Assembly: GCA_016647705.1 (NCBI GenBank)
Contig: CM028328.1
Span: 3,311,311-3,375,310 of the forward strand
Length of the DNA stretch: 64,000 nt
From: Eucommia ulmoides
Taxonomy: Eukaryota > Streptophyta > Magnoliopsida > Garryales > Eucommiaceae
Direction of reading: 5' to 3'
Position 1 is the stretch's first letter. The number at the start of each line of letters is the position of its first letter. Shown here piece by piece: positions 23,869 through 35,860 of the stretch. A program made the translations under genes and the position numbers. Below the pieces are notes generated by a model. That model was given only the letters and a program-made list of their open reading frames with translations. It was not told where the DNA came from and did not search any database.

Positions 23869-25049
23869 GGTGGTATCAGAGAGGGTTTGTGGTTGCCCTA
23901 AGTTTGGGTTATGGTACCCATTACTCATAATAAGTGAAACAATACTTAAAAATAACTCATTAATTAAAAAAAATGGTTAAAGTAAAACCAACGTCGATTG
24001 GTTTAGGTGGTAACAAGTTCATCCAATTTGCTCAACATTTTGTTTTTAAGTCTTGCCCATATATGATTGTTGGTGCTAAACTTGGGCTCTCTTAAATGTC
24101 CTTGGTGAGTTTCAATCTTCGGACCCAACATAGGTGCAGTGGGGACATATGAAGAATTGGTCTGAGTAATGGTGGTCCAATAATCCTGATGGTAATGTGG
24201 GGTATATTGCTTGGCGAAAAAAAAAAAAAGGATGAGTTGGAGGAACTTAAAACAGTGAAGATTGTTTTATGTAAAAAAAAAAGGTTTGGACACTTGGTAT
24301 CTTTGAAGGTTGACCAAAATTTCACTTTGATCCCTCTAGTTTTAATTAAACACATTAGTTACTTTGTGAATAGATAGTTATGTATATTAATGTTGTTGTT
24401 CATTTTGTTTTGCGCTACTTTATATGATCTATGGGTTTTGGAAAAAAAAAAATTTATGTGAAAAATGCTATATAAGACTAGAATTTGCATTAATTTTCTC
24501 CTGACGGTTTACTTTGCGTAATTCGACTTAGATTAAATGATTGTGTAATATAGCCTCTATTAGGTGTTCTAAATCCATGTCTGCCCAATTTGAATTCTAT
24601 TATTTCAGTAAATGGTGTAGTCCATATTTGCATGTATTGACGTCTCCGTTCTGTTTTGGTGGTTTGACACTTTGCACCCATATGTTGTTATCATTATTTC
24701 ACTTTGGTCTCTACAGTTTCAATTTGAACGTATTAACATCTTAGGTGACGTTTTATAAATGTAATTTGCCAATAGTAAGTTAAATAAGTCCGGGTAAGTG
24801 CCGTGTTAGCCGTGGACCACAAGAATTGTCGTTAAATTGAAAATATTAATTTAAAAGTGTTTACGGTCTTCTATATAGATCATTAAATTATATTTTCGTA
24901 TTAAATTGTGGAAAAAAAGTGTTGATGAAAATGCACCGTTTTATGATGATTAATGGATCAGTAAAATTTTAAAGGTGGAAAATGATTTTATTATCCTGTT
25001 ATGCCATAGTTGTCTTCTCTTCAGGAGGGCATGTCCTGCGAGATGTAGA

Positions 25050-25182
25050 TTTACTTATCAGGCAAGTCCTGCAGAATGGATATATTATATATATTGTTAC
25101 CTGTTAAGCAAGTCTTACAGGGTGGATATATTATATATGTTGTTACCTGTCAGGCAAGTCCTATAGGGTGGATATAATAACT
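25050..25182 (+). repeat. Three ~56-bp tandem units inside the LTR element
   Basis: The unit 'caggcaagtcctgcagaatggatatattatatat...gttacctgt' occurs three times with small changes. It is similar in style to the 'cctgccggaccaccctccgg' units in the solo LTR at 13692. Confidence 0.7.
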
Positions 25183-25599
25183 CCCGATCGTGAGATAAAC
25201 GATCCTATGACTGACAAAAAAGTATGTTATTTTATTATATACAAGTGAGTTAATCGGTTAATTTAAATTTGGTTGTTCTGTTACGATGATATTTTTGTTT
25301 GAGATTTGGATATTGCCCAGTATGACTATATTTTATTGGAAAATGAATTTTGAAAAAAAAATACTTGATCTATAAAATACTTTTATACTACGAAAACAGT
25401 ATACCGATAAAAATAATTCGGATAGATATTAGTCCATTACTAACAGTTGGTAAAGGCGGAGTGTAGGGTCATTGTAAAACTATCGGGAGCCAATTATTAT
25501 TTTAAAATATTAATTTGAATTTTTTAGCTTAATTGGTGTTGTAGAAATGCGAGTTGGGAATTTATGTAATATTTTTATATACATTACGTGAGTATTGAA

Positions 25600-26040
25600 T
25601 TCAATATTGAACTCGTTATGTTACATGACTTTGGAGACGTAATTATATGATTTGAGATGTATTTGATTTTTTATAGTTTGACACGTATTTAGGTGTGTGA
25701 AATGTATTTGTGTGATTGAGACATGATTACATGTTGGTGATATATTTACGTGTTTCTAGATAATTATATGGTTTGGAATATATTTATATATTTCGAGATA
25801 TATTTACGGGATTAACATGTATTTATGTGATTCATATGTATTCATGTGTTTTGATACATATTTGTGTGGTGAAGACATGTTTATGTAATTTAATACATAT
25901 TTATGTGGTTCGGTGATATTTATGTGTTTTGAGGGATATTTATATGATTTTGACGCATTTAGGTGTTTTGAGACATATTTATATTCTTTAGAAATATTTA
26001 TGTGTTTTTGACGTATTGCGAAAAAAAATTATTACTTGAA
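25600..26040 (+). repeat. Degenerate minisatellite of 'acatatttatgtg(t)ttga' words
   Basis: About 18-20 loosely spaced copies of 'tatttatgtg' phrases with 'gtttgaga' or 'tttgagaca' spacers, roughly 25-30 bases apart, in the element interior. Confidence 0.6.
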
Positions 26041-26664
26041 ATTTGAATTGTTTGATTTTATGAAAATATTTATAGGATTATTGGAAGTTTAATGTGAATA
26101 TTGGAGATGTCATTTTTAATCTCACGGGACAGTCCATTAGGAATTTGGGCTATCTTTTAACTATACTATTGGTTGCAAATATATTGGCTTGGAGTGTTGG
26201 ATAGAATTGGTAAATGCTGGTTATGGGTTATGGCAGAAGTCTTGAAAAGTCATGTCAAGTGAAAAATTATTGAAGTTGTAGACCTGTTGGAATTGAGATG
26301 AACCCCATCCAGTGAGACTACCGTGATATTTTAAAGATAAATTGTTATTTATTGCTATTTTAATCAGAGTAGCGCAACGAAAGCGTTTAAAAACATAAGA
26401 TTATTTGGCAATTGGTTATCTGTGCTAGGTGTTACCGACCAAAGTGCACCCGATTCGTAGGTTGTTGGATATAATGTGGGCTATTGCGAATGGGAATGTT
26501 GCGATATGTAGAATAGATTTTAATGGTGGTGAATTATAGGTGAATTTCAGTTATGGGACACTACATAGAGAACCATTATTCTAGAATCGAGTGTGACTAA
26601 CATGACCGTGCGGTGCGTTCTGAATTATTACCGTTTTGACGAAATTTACTTAAAGGGGATAGAT

Positions 26665-28080
26665 TGTAATACCCCAAAAATTTATATTTTTTAAAATATT
26701 ACTTTATATAAAAGTTTAATATTTTTAGGACGGTTCTGCGAATTTATGGTATAAATAATATTTGATAAATTTTTGGAATTAAATATTTATTTTAAATTGA
26801 TTTTAGAAGTTTTGAGACCAATGTGTTATTTAAAATATATTTTTAAGAGTTTTGGGTTATAATTAATATTTTTTTTATTTTAAGGGGATATTTATGTAAA
26901 TAACACACACACATATATATATATATATAGCATAATTTATTGTCTTCTTTTTTGAGAAGACAGCATGTATAACAGCCTTAACGAAAAAAAAAGAAAAAAA
27001 AGAATTAAATTAATAAGAAAATAACTACTTAAGAAAGTTTATTCAAAACATGTTTATATGTATGTTAACTGGAAAATCCGAAGGAAAAATTCAGAATAGA
27101 ATTCAAGAAATATTATGGAATTTTGGTTTCGGTTCCGGATTTTAGGTAGAATTTCTAACTCTTTTAATACATATATTTAATTTTTCTATTGTGTAATTTA
27201 TGTTGTTATTATTGTGGAATTTTAGTTGTTAAATTTTGATAAAATAATTATGATTATGTAGAAATTACGTGGAAATTATGACAATGTGTTTTATGTGTCG
27301 TATTAATTAAATGCACGTATTAGAGGGGTTGGAGTTCTACTGAGTGTTAACTCACAACTCCACAGTCTTGATTGCAGAGTCGGGAAGAATGAATCGACAC
27401 TAGAAATTATATTAGAATTTATACTTGTAATAATGGTAGTTAATATTTACTGTTATAAAATTGACGCGATAAATCAATATGAATTATCGAGATTAATTCC
27501 CAAATGAAATAACATGTTTTTTCGTTATTTTCGAATGTATTGGAAAAAATGCGGCGCGAAGAATTTTATTCGGATTTCTATTAAATTTGTAAAAACTGTA
27601 TTTATTATTCACTGTTGTAAAATCAGCTCGAAAATTTGATAATTCTAATTATCGGCGTCGTGTGTAAAATTTATCTGATTTTTTTTAATTAAAATATTGA
27701 TTATTTAGTGAAATTATCATTGTCGATAAATAAAACCGTTACCGTAATTTGTAAAATTTCTCAGAATAATTCAAAATAAATTATTGGTTATTCGGTTGGA
27801 TTTAAATTGTAATTATTATATTTATTAGTTACCATTGTAAAATCGACAACTAAAATTATTGTCGGTGGTTGTAAAATTTATTCGATTCTATAGAAAAGAA
27901 ATATTGGTCACGTTGTAGAAATTCTTAGATAAAGGAAATGAAAGATTGGTTGCTCGATTTTAGTATACATTCCGAGTTGAATTAACAATAATGCTAATTT
28001 ATTTGTAAATGGCGAAATATTGTGATAGAGTTCTCTATAGGAGAAACCGTGTGACGGCCCTGGAAAATCGGGTCGTCACG
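26665..28080 (+). repeat. 3' LTR of the 22375-28080 element
   Basis: 1416 bp, TGTAATACCCC...GGTCGTCACG. Most of the length difference from the 5' LTR is the shorter TA tract. Confidence 0.85.
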
Positions 28081-28720
28081 CTCTTGGCAAACCACTTCAT
28101 CGATCCTACCAGCCAAGGCCTTCAGCTTAGTATCAAAGCTCTCATTTGCTGACCTCGCTATAGCCAGGTCAGTTTAAAAGGGCCATCACCTCGCTTCTGG
28201 CCTGCCTGAGCTCCTCATCTTGTTTACCCGATTCTCAAACTTTGGATACTAGGTAGTCTTTAACCTCATCAGAGCTCCCAGCCATAGCCATAATCACATG
28301 CGCAGTCTAGAAGGATAACACAACGTTAGTTGGGGACCTACATCTGAAATAGAGATCTAAAAAGAGACATATACCTGGAGGGCTATGCAGACGTGAAGAC
28401 GAAATAATTTGGGCTTGTTCCAATCCCCAATTTATAGACGGTATTTGTCCCAAGATAGATGCTAGAGGGATTGCAGAGTTTCATCTATCTTTTCTTGGGT
28501 AGTAATTAGGGTATAAACAATTAAAAAAAGCAATCCATGTGTTACAAATTTAAAGGAAAAAGGAAAAGGCTCTTATTGGATAAGTCAGAAATGAATGGAG
28601 GGTCAGTCATTTCAGTAGACCCTTCACTCTTCATGGCTTTCCTAGAGGCAGAAGAACTTCTCGTTGTTTTCCCAACGACAAAAAAAAAATGCGCTTAATT
28701 TCTTCAGAGCAGTAGGACGG
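28081..28720 (-). pseudogene. Retroelement-related coding remnant, upstream part (fossil)
   Basis: Minus-strand coding-like stretches (for example SFDTKLKALAGRIDEVVCQE next to the insertion point, and TTRSSSASRKAMKSEGS near 28600-28690) belong with the remnant at 21626-22369. The host of the LTR insertion is therefore itself a coding fossil. It is broken. Confidence 0.4.
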
Positions 28721-29685
28721 CTAGCAGGACAAGGATATTAATTACGTAAAATCTTTTAAAACAGTTTTTACTTGTAAAATCTTATTATTTACTATTTGTG
28801 CGTCAAATTGATTAAATTAAATTTGTGCCTCACATGGATTTTATCACGTAATATTTCGAGATATTAATTGAGCATAATTGCATTAAGGTGGTAAAAGCTC
28901 CTAGTGGGAAGAAACTTGTGAATTTTTTGTATTTGCAAGTTTGAGTGGATTAAACATATTTGGGACAATGTCTAATTAGGGTAGTTAGATTTTGATCTTT
29001 AGCATGAGAAAAATATTATGGTTTAATCTTTAGACTGAGAAAAGAATTAAGGTTTTGAACTTTAACTTGCGAAAAATATTAGGTTAATCTTTATCCTTTT
29101 AAAATATTAAGTTTTGATTTTTCTTGTAATAAAATTAGAGTAATAGAATGTTCTTCTTAAGCCTGTAAAAAAGATAAGTGTAATAGTATAAGAGTGTGAT
29201 AGGTTGATTCCAAACCTGCGAAAAGAATTAAGATTGTAAAAGTTGATTCCAAGCCAGTGAAAAGAATCAAGATTATGAGGGTTTTGTTCCTATCTGGGAA
29301 AGGAATTAAAGAGTTGGTAGATTACGAAATCCCTGTGGAGCTTAGAGGACTGGACATATGTAAGAGTAGCTTGCCGAAACCATGATAAATCTTTGTGTGC
29401 TCCATCATTATATTTCTGTTTGTTTGGGTGTGCACTTAATTAAACACATTTTCATTATTTAACAAGATGATAATAATTAATTAGAGAAATTGATAACTTG
29501 TGTTTGACTTTATTGTTTAATTTTTTTATCATTACCCAATTTATCCTCTCCTCTTAGATAGATTTTTGGATCAACATAAGCTTTCACTCTACGAGACTTG
29601 TTTAATTTATTCTCACGCTGGAAGATAAGACAGACAAAACATGTATTTACATGATGACATGACATGAAATTATCAAGTATGAGTT
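28721..29685. other. Noncoding DNA with LTR-like tail
   Basis: Repeated phrases 'gaaaagaattaag', 'ttgattccaa(a/g)cc' and, near 29340-29400, 'cttagaggactggacatatg...ccgaaaccatgataaatctttgtgt' resemble the end of some plant LTRs. I see no partner LTR, so this is only a suggestion. Confidence 0.35.
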
Positions 29686-29689
29686 TTCT

Positions 29690-29870
29690 TTATCGGATAA
29701 CGGGTTGTTATCGTGTTTGACTCGATAACACAATAAGAAACAGATCAGGTTATCGGATTGACCTGATAAGCTGATAGGTCACACGATAAGACACAATAAT
29801 AATATCGTGTATTCTGGTTACACGGTAATCTAAGATCTAATAAATTAGACGATAATTTAGTAAATTATTT
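29690..29870 (-). mobile_element. Fragment of the hAT MITE family seen at 46835-47393
   Basis: Reads like the reverse complement of the middle of that MITE: 'ttatcggataacgggttgttatcgtgt', 'caggttatcgg', 'cacgataagacac' and 'tattctggttacacg' in the same order. Both termini are missing. Confidence 0.65.
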
Positions 29871-29879
29871 TTACACTCC

Positions 29880-32170
29880 CAACACATAAGCGTCAACCTC
29901 CGGCCTCACCCATCTTCTTGCTCTCTCTCCCTATCTCTCTTCTACTAGAAACAACAGTCGTATTACCCCAATCTCAGAGCGTCACCGTTGATTTCACCTT
30001 TAAACACCGAACACGCAGAGCGACGAAGGTCATCGGTGGTCGGCGACGGTCATATCTGGTCAGACTAGTCCATCCATGACCTCCGCTGCTCCAGTCGAAG
30101 CTCAAGCCGCTGTCACCACTCACTAGTCCATCCATGCAACGTTCTCTCTGCCGCCTCCATCGCCTCACCATTGCCGCGCCATCGCCACCCACACACCGTC
30201 GTAGAACCAACCTCTATGTTGTCGTCTTCCTCGAAGTTTTGCCATGGCTTCCCTCAAACCCTAGACCTTCACTTCTTTAATCCTAGATTCTGTATCTATC
30301 CCCCCCTCTCTTTCTCAAAGTCGTTTACATATGGTCACTCAATCATCATCGCCATGAACACAACCCAGAAACACTCTCCCTCATTTGCACCTCATCCCCA
30401 ACGCAACTACACACCTATTATCGTCAGCCTTCACTACTTAGGTACGTTCCTTTCCCCAAGAATCTTTACTCTCCCACATAAGAATAAAATCGAATTAGGA
30501 TTCGATAAAATCAAAGAAAGAAATTGGTTTTTCCTAGATCTGATTTTGCACAAAAAGGAAAAATATGATTTTGGATACTGTGTTTAATGAAAACATGTAT
30601 ATTTTGTGATGTACAATATCCTCCTTTAGTGTTTCTTTCAAATTTTATTTCTGTTCTCATTTTTTCAGTTTATGGGAACGCGAAGAATTTGTTCATCAAA
30701 TTAATTTTGCCCGAAATCCTTTAATCGCAAATTTTCCATATTCTGAATAGATCTATCACTTATTTTCTATCAAGTTGTAAAGGGATTGGTCTCATTTCCA
30801 AAGCTCCTTTGTAATTGATATTGGGATTTGGGAGTGCTAAACACATTTCTCCAACATTGTCAACGTAATGAAAATGAGCACACCACCACGCACTGCGACC
30901 CCTCCCTTCATTGCTCTCAGTCATGGTCTTCTTTTTTTTTCCAGTTTCCCAAGATATCTCCGCACCACGGTCGGTGGAGACTAATTCCTCAAGATACTGT
31001 CAGGCGCCAGAGCGGAGATCTTCCCCAACAGAACACTTTTCATACACAATCTCTCAAGATTCGATATCGGAATAATTGCTTAAGGAGCGCAACTTCTTTC
31101 CGTTTGGACCAACTCATATTGATCTCTCAGTCATGGTCTAATGTTTGGGGACTGTTTCTGATTTTTCTATTTATGAGAATGTTTTTACTTTGTCATTTGA
31201 CTAATTCAGGCACCGGATTCTGACTACATGACCTGTTGTTAAAATCTACTTTAAGCGATACTGTTTGGAAACATTTTGATTTACCCATTATACCCTTTAC
31301 CTCACCATGTAATTAAACATCCCTCCTACAATCAAACGCCACGCCTCTAATTGTATATACTTTTTCGAATATCACCCAATCAATGCCAAATATACCGGCG
31401 TCCGGCACACCCCAAACCACCGACCACGTCCGCCCTAACTGTCTCGCCACCTCTACTGCGTCTGCGAAATCCGGATTTGCAAACTGTATTCGAAGAAACT
31501 CAGCCAGCAGTTCTCTAGAATCTATCGCATTTCACGCCGCTTACATTGACCAACATCGCCGGCATCAATGAAGTGCTCTCGAATTGGCTATTCATCCACA
31601 CAACTCATAGAAAAACAAAGAGGTAACTTCCGCTATCGCTCCTTCTTTACCCTTGCGACCCGTACACTTTCTATTTCTTGTATAATTTTTGTAACTCATG
31701 CATCCTTCATCTGGACACATGTTTGAAACTTTTTTTTAAGTGCACACCACCTGTTTGACAATTTGTCAATGGTTGGAAATACTTACTCCAACCCTTTAGG
31801 AAATTACCTTGCATAATAATTTGCACTTGCTTATTAATGGTTTCCTTTTGAAAGTCGGGCCATTTTGGTGAGGGGGCCATCTTGAACAGCGTATTGGAAT
31901 TTAAATTTCCAGTTTAAGCACTTCCTTTCATAGCCTATCAGTTGTATATTTGAATATTACTCCACTTGCACCTTAATTGCAATATTCTTTTGGAAGAGGT
32001 TATTGAAGAATAGGGGAACTAGATTGCAAGTGCAGCTCTTTGGGGGTGCCATTAGGGTTACTCCTTTTCTTTCGTCCTTCAAGCTGGCAAGTACTGTCAA
32101 ACTGTTTCCATCCAGATCAAGGGCCTTTCAGAACAGGCTAAGTTTTATGCTTAATTTTATATCCGTTTGT
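29880..32170. other. Leader-like and gene-fragment DNA, function unresolved
   Basis: Plus-strand sequence at 30140-30450 is C-rich and leader-like and ends in a good donor (CTACTTAG then GTACGT). It could be a captured first exon or an upstream 5'-untranslated exon of the INTS9 gene. A 131-codon frame (30828-31223) and a 46-codon minus-strand frame near 31383-31520 show no family that I recognise. No intact gene. Confidence 0.4.
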
Positions 32171-32176
32171 GTGTAG

Positions 32177-32245
32177 GCCTTTTTATTAGGGGCCTTAGCT
32201 AAACTTGGAGCAACAGTTTTAACGTACCCCCTACTGGTTGTCATG
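32177..32245 (+). pseudogene. Single captured exon of a peroxisomal NAD carrier-like protein
   Basis: This 69-base exon is bounded by GTGTAG and GTAAAG and reads AFLLGALAKLGATVLTYPLLVVM. It matches the start of a repeat unit of mitochondrial-carrier-family proteins, closest in memory to the plant peroxisomal NAD/PMP38 carrier (LGA(I/V)AKLGATVTTYPLLVVKSRLQ). The final Met replaces the conserved Lys of the Px(D/E)xx(K/R)-type signature. No other carrier exons lie nearby, so it is an isolated shard, probably moved by a transposon. Confidence 0.65.
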
Positions 32246-32819
32246 GTAAAGTTACCATGATTTTGCTTCCTACTTCATTAATACATTTTCCAACACTTGC
32301 AAAAGATGTGCATGCACGGTTTAATGTGATACTTTTTGTCCCTTGTTGGAACCCTTTGTATGTTTCTGTAACTGGAACTGTTTCGCATAATTAATTCTCT
32401 TCAGAGTTTTCTGTGAAATATACTACTTTCCGAGTATGTCTTGGTGCATTATAGGAAGAAAATTGAGTTACTTACAATTCTAAATGCATTGTAAAGTATA
32501 ATGTGCTCAACATATGATTTTTACCGGTATTGTTCATCATTCCATCAATGTCCTCAAAATTCACAGGAGGAGGTGAGGCTTTCAACTCCCTAGCAAGTGA
32601 ACATTCTTCTTGCCTTTCTAGCCTCCACAGAATGCAAGCCCCAACTCTCCGTTGTTGAAAGCAACTCCATAATCTCCCTTCAATTCAGTTGCACAACATC
32701 CTCAAATAGTTACTTACCATCTTCATCCTCCTAAGTTGGAAGCACGAAGTGGGGATAGGACGCCAAGCCCTTAGCCCAGTGAGCCTAGCTAGACTTTCTG
32801 TTTTGGAAATCATAAAATC

Positions 32820-32860
32820 TGTACCCCCCCCCCCCCCCCAAAAAAAAAAAAAAAAAAAAC
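32820..32860. repeat. Poly-C followed by poly-A tract
   Basis: A run of about 16 C is joined directly to about 20 A. Such an exact junction suggests slippage. It creates a Gly/Phe-rich false frame on the other strand. Confidence 0.85.
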
Positions 32861-32991
32861 GAAAAAAGAAAAAAACATCACACCAGAGAAAATAAAAAAA
32901 CAAACAAAAAAATGCTAAATTCGATAGCCTCTGCCCTCCCAGAAGTGAACTAACTTCTAGGGAAAAAAAGAGCATTTCAGAATAAAAGTAC

Positions 32992-33759
32992 CGACTGTCC
33001 CTGATAGACTTTCTCGATTGCCTCACTGGCGGCACAAGCTTTCAGAATAGCATCACCAGAAGCACTAGATTCGACGTCATATCCAGAGGCCCGCCATCTT
33101 GGGAGGCCTCCATCTAAAACCCAAACTTTGTCGTGTCCAAAAACTTGGAACATCCTGTTATTAATTAATAAAATTACTTAACTGGATTATGCAAATAACT
33201 GGAGAAAAATATATTCGGAAGCAAAAACATTTTTAGAATGAAAGTTTAAAATATGGCTCACCACCAAACACGAGCGGCACTGAAAATTCCATTTCCATCA
33301 TAAACAACAACACCATCTTTATTCTCAATGCCAAGGCGGAAACAGCGGCTGCAAAATCTTCTTCTGATGGCAACATGTGTGGCAACTGATGCACATTATT
33401 TATAAATGTCGAGTTTCAAGCTTATGTTTAAGCAGAGATTAACACCAATTCTTCTGATGCTCAGGGTAGAAATATTTAAGCAGTACAAAAAGATAAAAAG
33501 ATGTAAGCTAAGCACAGGGGACTTATATATGTAAGCTAAGCACAGGGGACTTATATATGCCCATTCTGCGATTTCTAAAGAAAAGACAGATTTTGCTTGG
33601 AAGAAAATTAGGTGAAAAGGCAAGCACATTTAAGTCCTAGAGCACTAATAGGAAGAACACACAGATTTACTAGGGAAAAAAAAAAATAGTTCTTACGTTA
33701 GTAGTTCAATCTGATATTCCATCCACGTAAATTAAAAGGGCCCCTGGAATGTGAGCAGC
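32992..33759 (-). pseudogene. Three-exon fragment of a thiosulfate/3-mercaptopyruvate sulfurtransferase gene
   Basis: Minus-strand exons are 33759-33697 (AAHIPGALL, then DGISD), 33385-33262 (LPHMLPSEEDFAAAVSAL, then NKDGVVVYDGNGIFSAAR) and 33154-32992 (VFGHDKVWVLDGGLPRWRAS). They are separated by GT-AG introns and match consecutive parts of the N-terminal rhodanese domain of plant STR1/STR2 (mitochondrial or cytosolic sulfur transfer). The first exon carries a TGA where the family has Arg after DGISD. The second has a one-base frame change between VSAL and GIENKDG. The transit peptide and the C-terminal catalytic rhodanese domain with the active Cys are absent. Because introns are retained, this is a DNA-level copy (capture or truncation), not a processed copy. 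Confidence 0.85.
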
Positions 33760-34500
33760 CTGTTCAAAGTTTAAATACTACATTGGCTTTTAGAGCTGTA
33801 AAATTCTGCCATTGCTAGAATCCCACACCATATTTGTATTTACTAATATATCTAAAGAATAATCGTATAAACGAAGAATCATGTTCTGTGAATCTGAAAT
33901 AGTTTTATTTTACAAGGGCTAAATGATATGTTCGATTGAAATATCATTTATTCAATTCCGAATAGCTGGATTTGTGACTATTTTTTTGTTTTCGTATTGA
34001 AATTCAATAATAAAATCTATTCTCATTTGTTGCGAGGCGCCTGAGTAGTCCATTTGAGGTTTGGAAGTTAGAATCCACTATTCTTGAGTTTCAGATTATA
34101 AAGAAGATTTTTATCACACATAAGTGTCTTCTGAAGTGTTATTGTATGGACATTGACATGGTCTTTACTTTGGAAGTATCTTCACCCAAAATATAAAGGC
34201 TAATGTGCTATTCACACTAAAAAAATTATTTTGGACTCCAGTTCTGCTTTGCAGTTCAACAATGGATCGCAAAACTGTGTTCTGAAATTAGTTTATAAAA
34301 ATGGAGTTCTTAGCTTTTGTTTCAGCTGGCTCGCTTCAATGAAATGTCCTCATTTTGTGGAGTTCAAAATTGGATGCTCATATATTCTTCACATAGATCA
34401 TGGTTCATGAGGAGTATTTTTGGGTTTCGAACTCATGAAGTTTGGGTCGAATTTCATAATCATTACTGTCTCTTTTTGTGTGTTAGTTATCGTGAATGAT
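33760..34500. other. Noncoding DNA
   Basis: No exon recognised. A 60-codon plus-strand frame at 34317-34499 has no domain. Confidence 0.35.
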
Positions 34501-35480
34501 ATCTACTTAGAAAGTGTTGGATGAAGTAAGGCCAGCTGTAATGGCTAGGAAAAAATTTTGAAGGTGTACTGTTGTGATCAATTCTGAAAGTGCTGAATCT
34601 TTTGGGCACTCTCAATTGCACTTCAAGGAAAGTCCTATCCAGAATCTGGATAAGTTTACTGTATTTGCTCAAGAAAAGGATGTTGCTATCCACGAGAAAG
34701 AAGTGCTAGGTGACATTGTTTCAGAGGACACCTACATTTAAGCCTTCGATCATGCTTTACCTGATCCTAAGGCCCAGCTGGTTGTGGGGGCAGGTTGTAA
34801 AAACAATGATGCAGTCAAAAGAGCAGTAAGTCATTGAGCAACTATCACTTAATCCGAGAGCTGCCCAAATAAATTTGTCTACTTCCAAGGACCACATGGA
34901 GTTGGCTCAAGGTCATTAGGCCTTAGCCGGAGGAGAATTTATTGAACAGCTTTGCAAAAAGAATAGGAGGCAACCTGCTATGACTTCTTCAGTTCACACT
35001 AGAGTTGCCAATAAGGATCCTTCCCAACCCTCTCATTCCAATGTTTAATTCCCTTATCTTGCATGTTAGAGGAGTAGTGAATGCTCCCTCCATTAGAAGG
35101 CTTAAGAAGCTGCAACAAATTCATTCTTGTTCCATGGTATTTTAGAACCCACGACCTCTTAAGGACCACGTTGTGGATTTGTAGCAAAAATTAAAATTGA
35201 TCATTGCTTTAGCAATTCAGCAAGTGAGGCGTGGCTTCCTTGAAAGGCTCCTTTAAGTTGAAGAGTTGTTTTCAAACGGTGATGGTTAGTGACAAGGAGC
35301 ATGTGGGTCATATGTTCGAGTTCAACTATGACATTGAAAATGGGAGTGGGAACTCGCCTTAGTGACAAATTCCCTGAAATATAGGATGTTGAACAAATCC
35401 TAGACACCGATACTGCCCTCGAGCTAAATGAGGACAATATCAAAAAATGTAATTCTCTAATCACGTCTATTTTTTTATGC
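34500..35480 (+). mobile_element. L1-type LINE fragment (end of ORF1, start of ORF2)
   Basis: The piece from 35038 reads LHVRGVVNAPSIRRLKKLQQ, then in another frame ILEPTTS. This matches the first two motifs of the endonuclease domain of plant L1 LINEs (WNVRG...; FL.E). Downstream NSASEAWLP and KSCFQTVMVSDKEHVGHM fit the next part of the same domain. The sequence before 35030 looks like the tail of ORF1. There are several stops and frame changes, and the catalytic core and reverse transcriptase are missing. LINE copies usually lose their 5' end; this one lacks its 3' part instead. Confidence 0.6.
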
Positions 35481-35860
35481 ACCTAGAAATGATTCATGTT
35501 TGAACATTTTATTACTAATTGTTCACTAATGTGGTATTTTTTTCCCTATCTTTGTTTTTGTTATTTATTTATTTGTGCCTCTAGAACTTGAACCACATTT
35601 GAAAAAAAAAAAAAACCTCATTAGCGAACCTATAAAGATATTTGATCCATAATCTGCTTGTTGCGTGTGATTACAGTAACGAAGACCAAAAAAAAAAAAA
35701 AAACCCTCAAATTTTTAATAATTCTTGTTTTATTATTCTATGAACATTTGTATTCTAGAAACATGTAACAATTGATGATAAAACAAAACAAGGCCATTAA
35801 CGAGGGATTGTTTGGATATTGTTCAGGTTCTTGCTTAAATTAGACTCAACTTGGCGGCCA
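35481..35860. other. Noncoding DNA inside the probable Helitron
   Basis: A-runs near 35599-35613 and 35689-35703. No exon seen. The Helitron's 5' end (TC after an A) may lie here or further upstream; I could not fix it. Confidence 0.3.

Larger units (their letters stand above)
22375..28080 (+). mobile_element. Non-autonomous LTR retrotransposon without gag-pol (fossil)
   Basis: LTRs lie at 22375-23868 and 26665-28080. A primer-site sequence TGGTATCAGAG follows the first LTR at 23871, and a purine tract (aaaggggatagat) precedes the second. The target duplication is CTCTC at 22370-22374 and CTCTT at 28081-28085. The 2.8-kb interior holds no recognisable gag, protease, integrase or reverse transcriptase. 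This is the layout of a LARD-type derivative, probably of a Gypsy family (LTR start TGTAATACCCC). By eye the LTRs differ at about 19 of the first 225 aligned bases, so the insertion is not recent. Confidence 0.85.
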
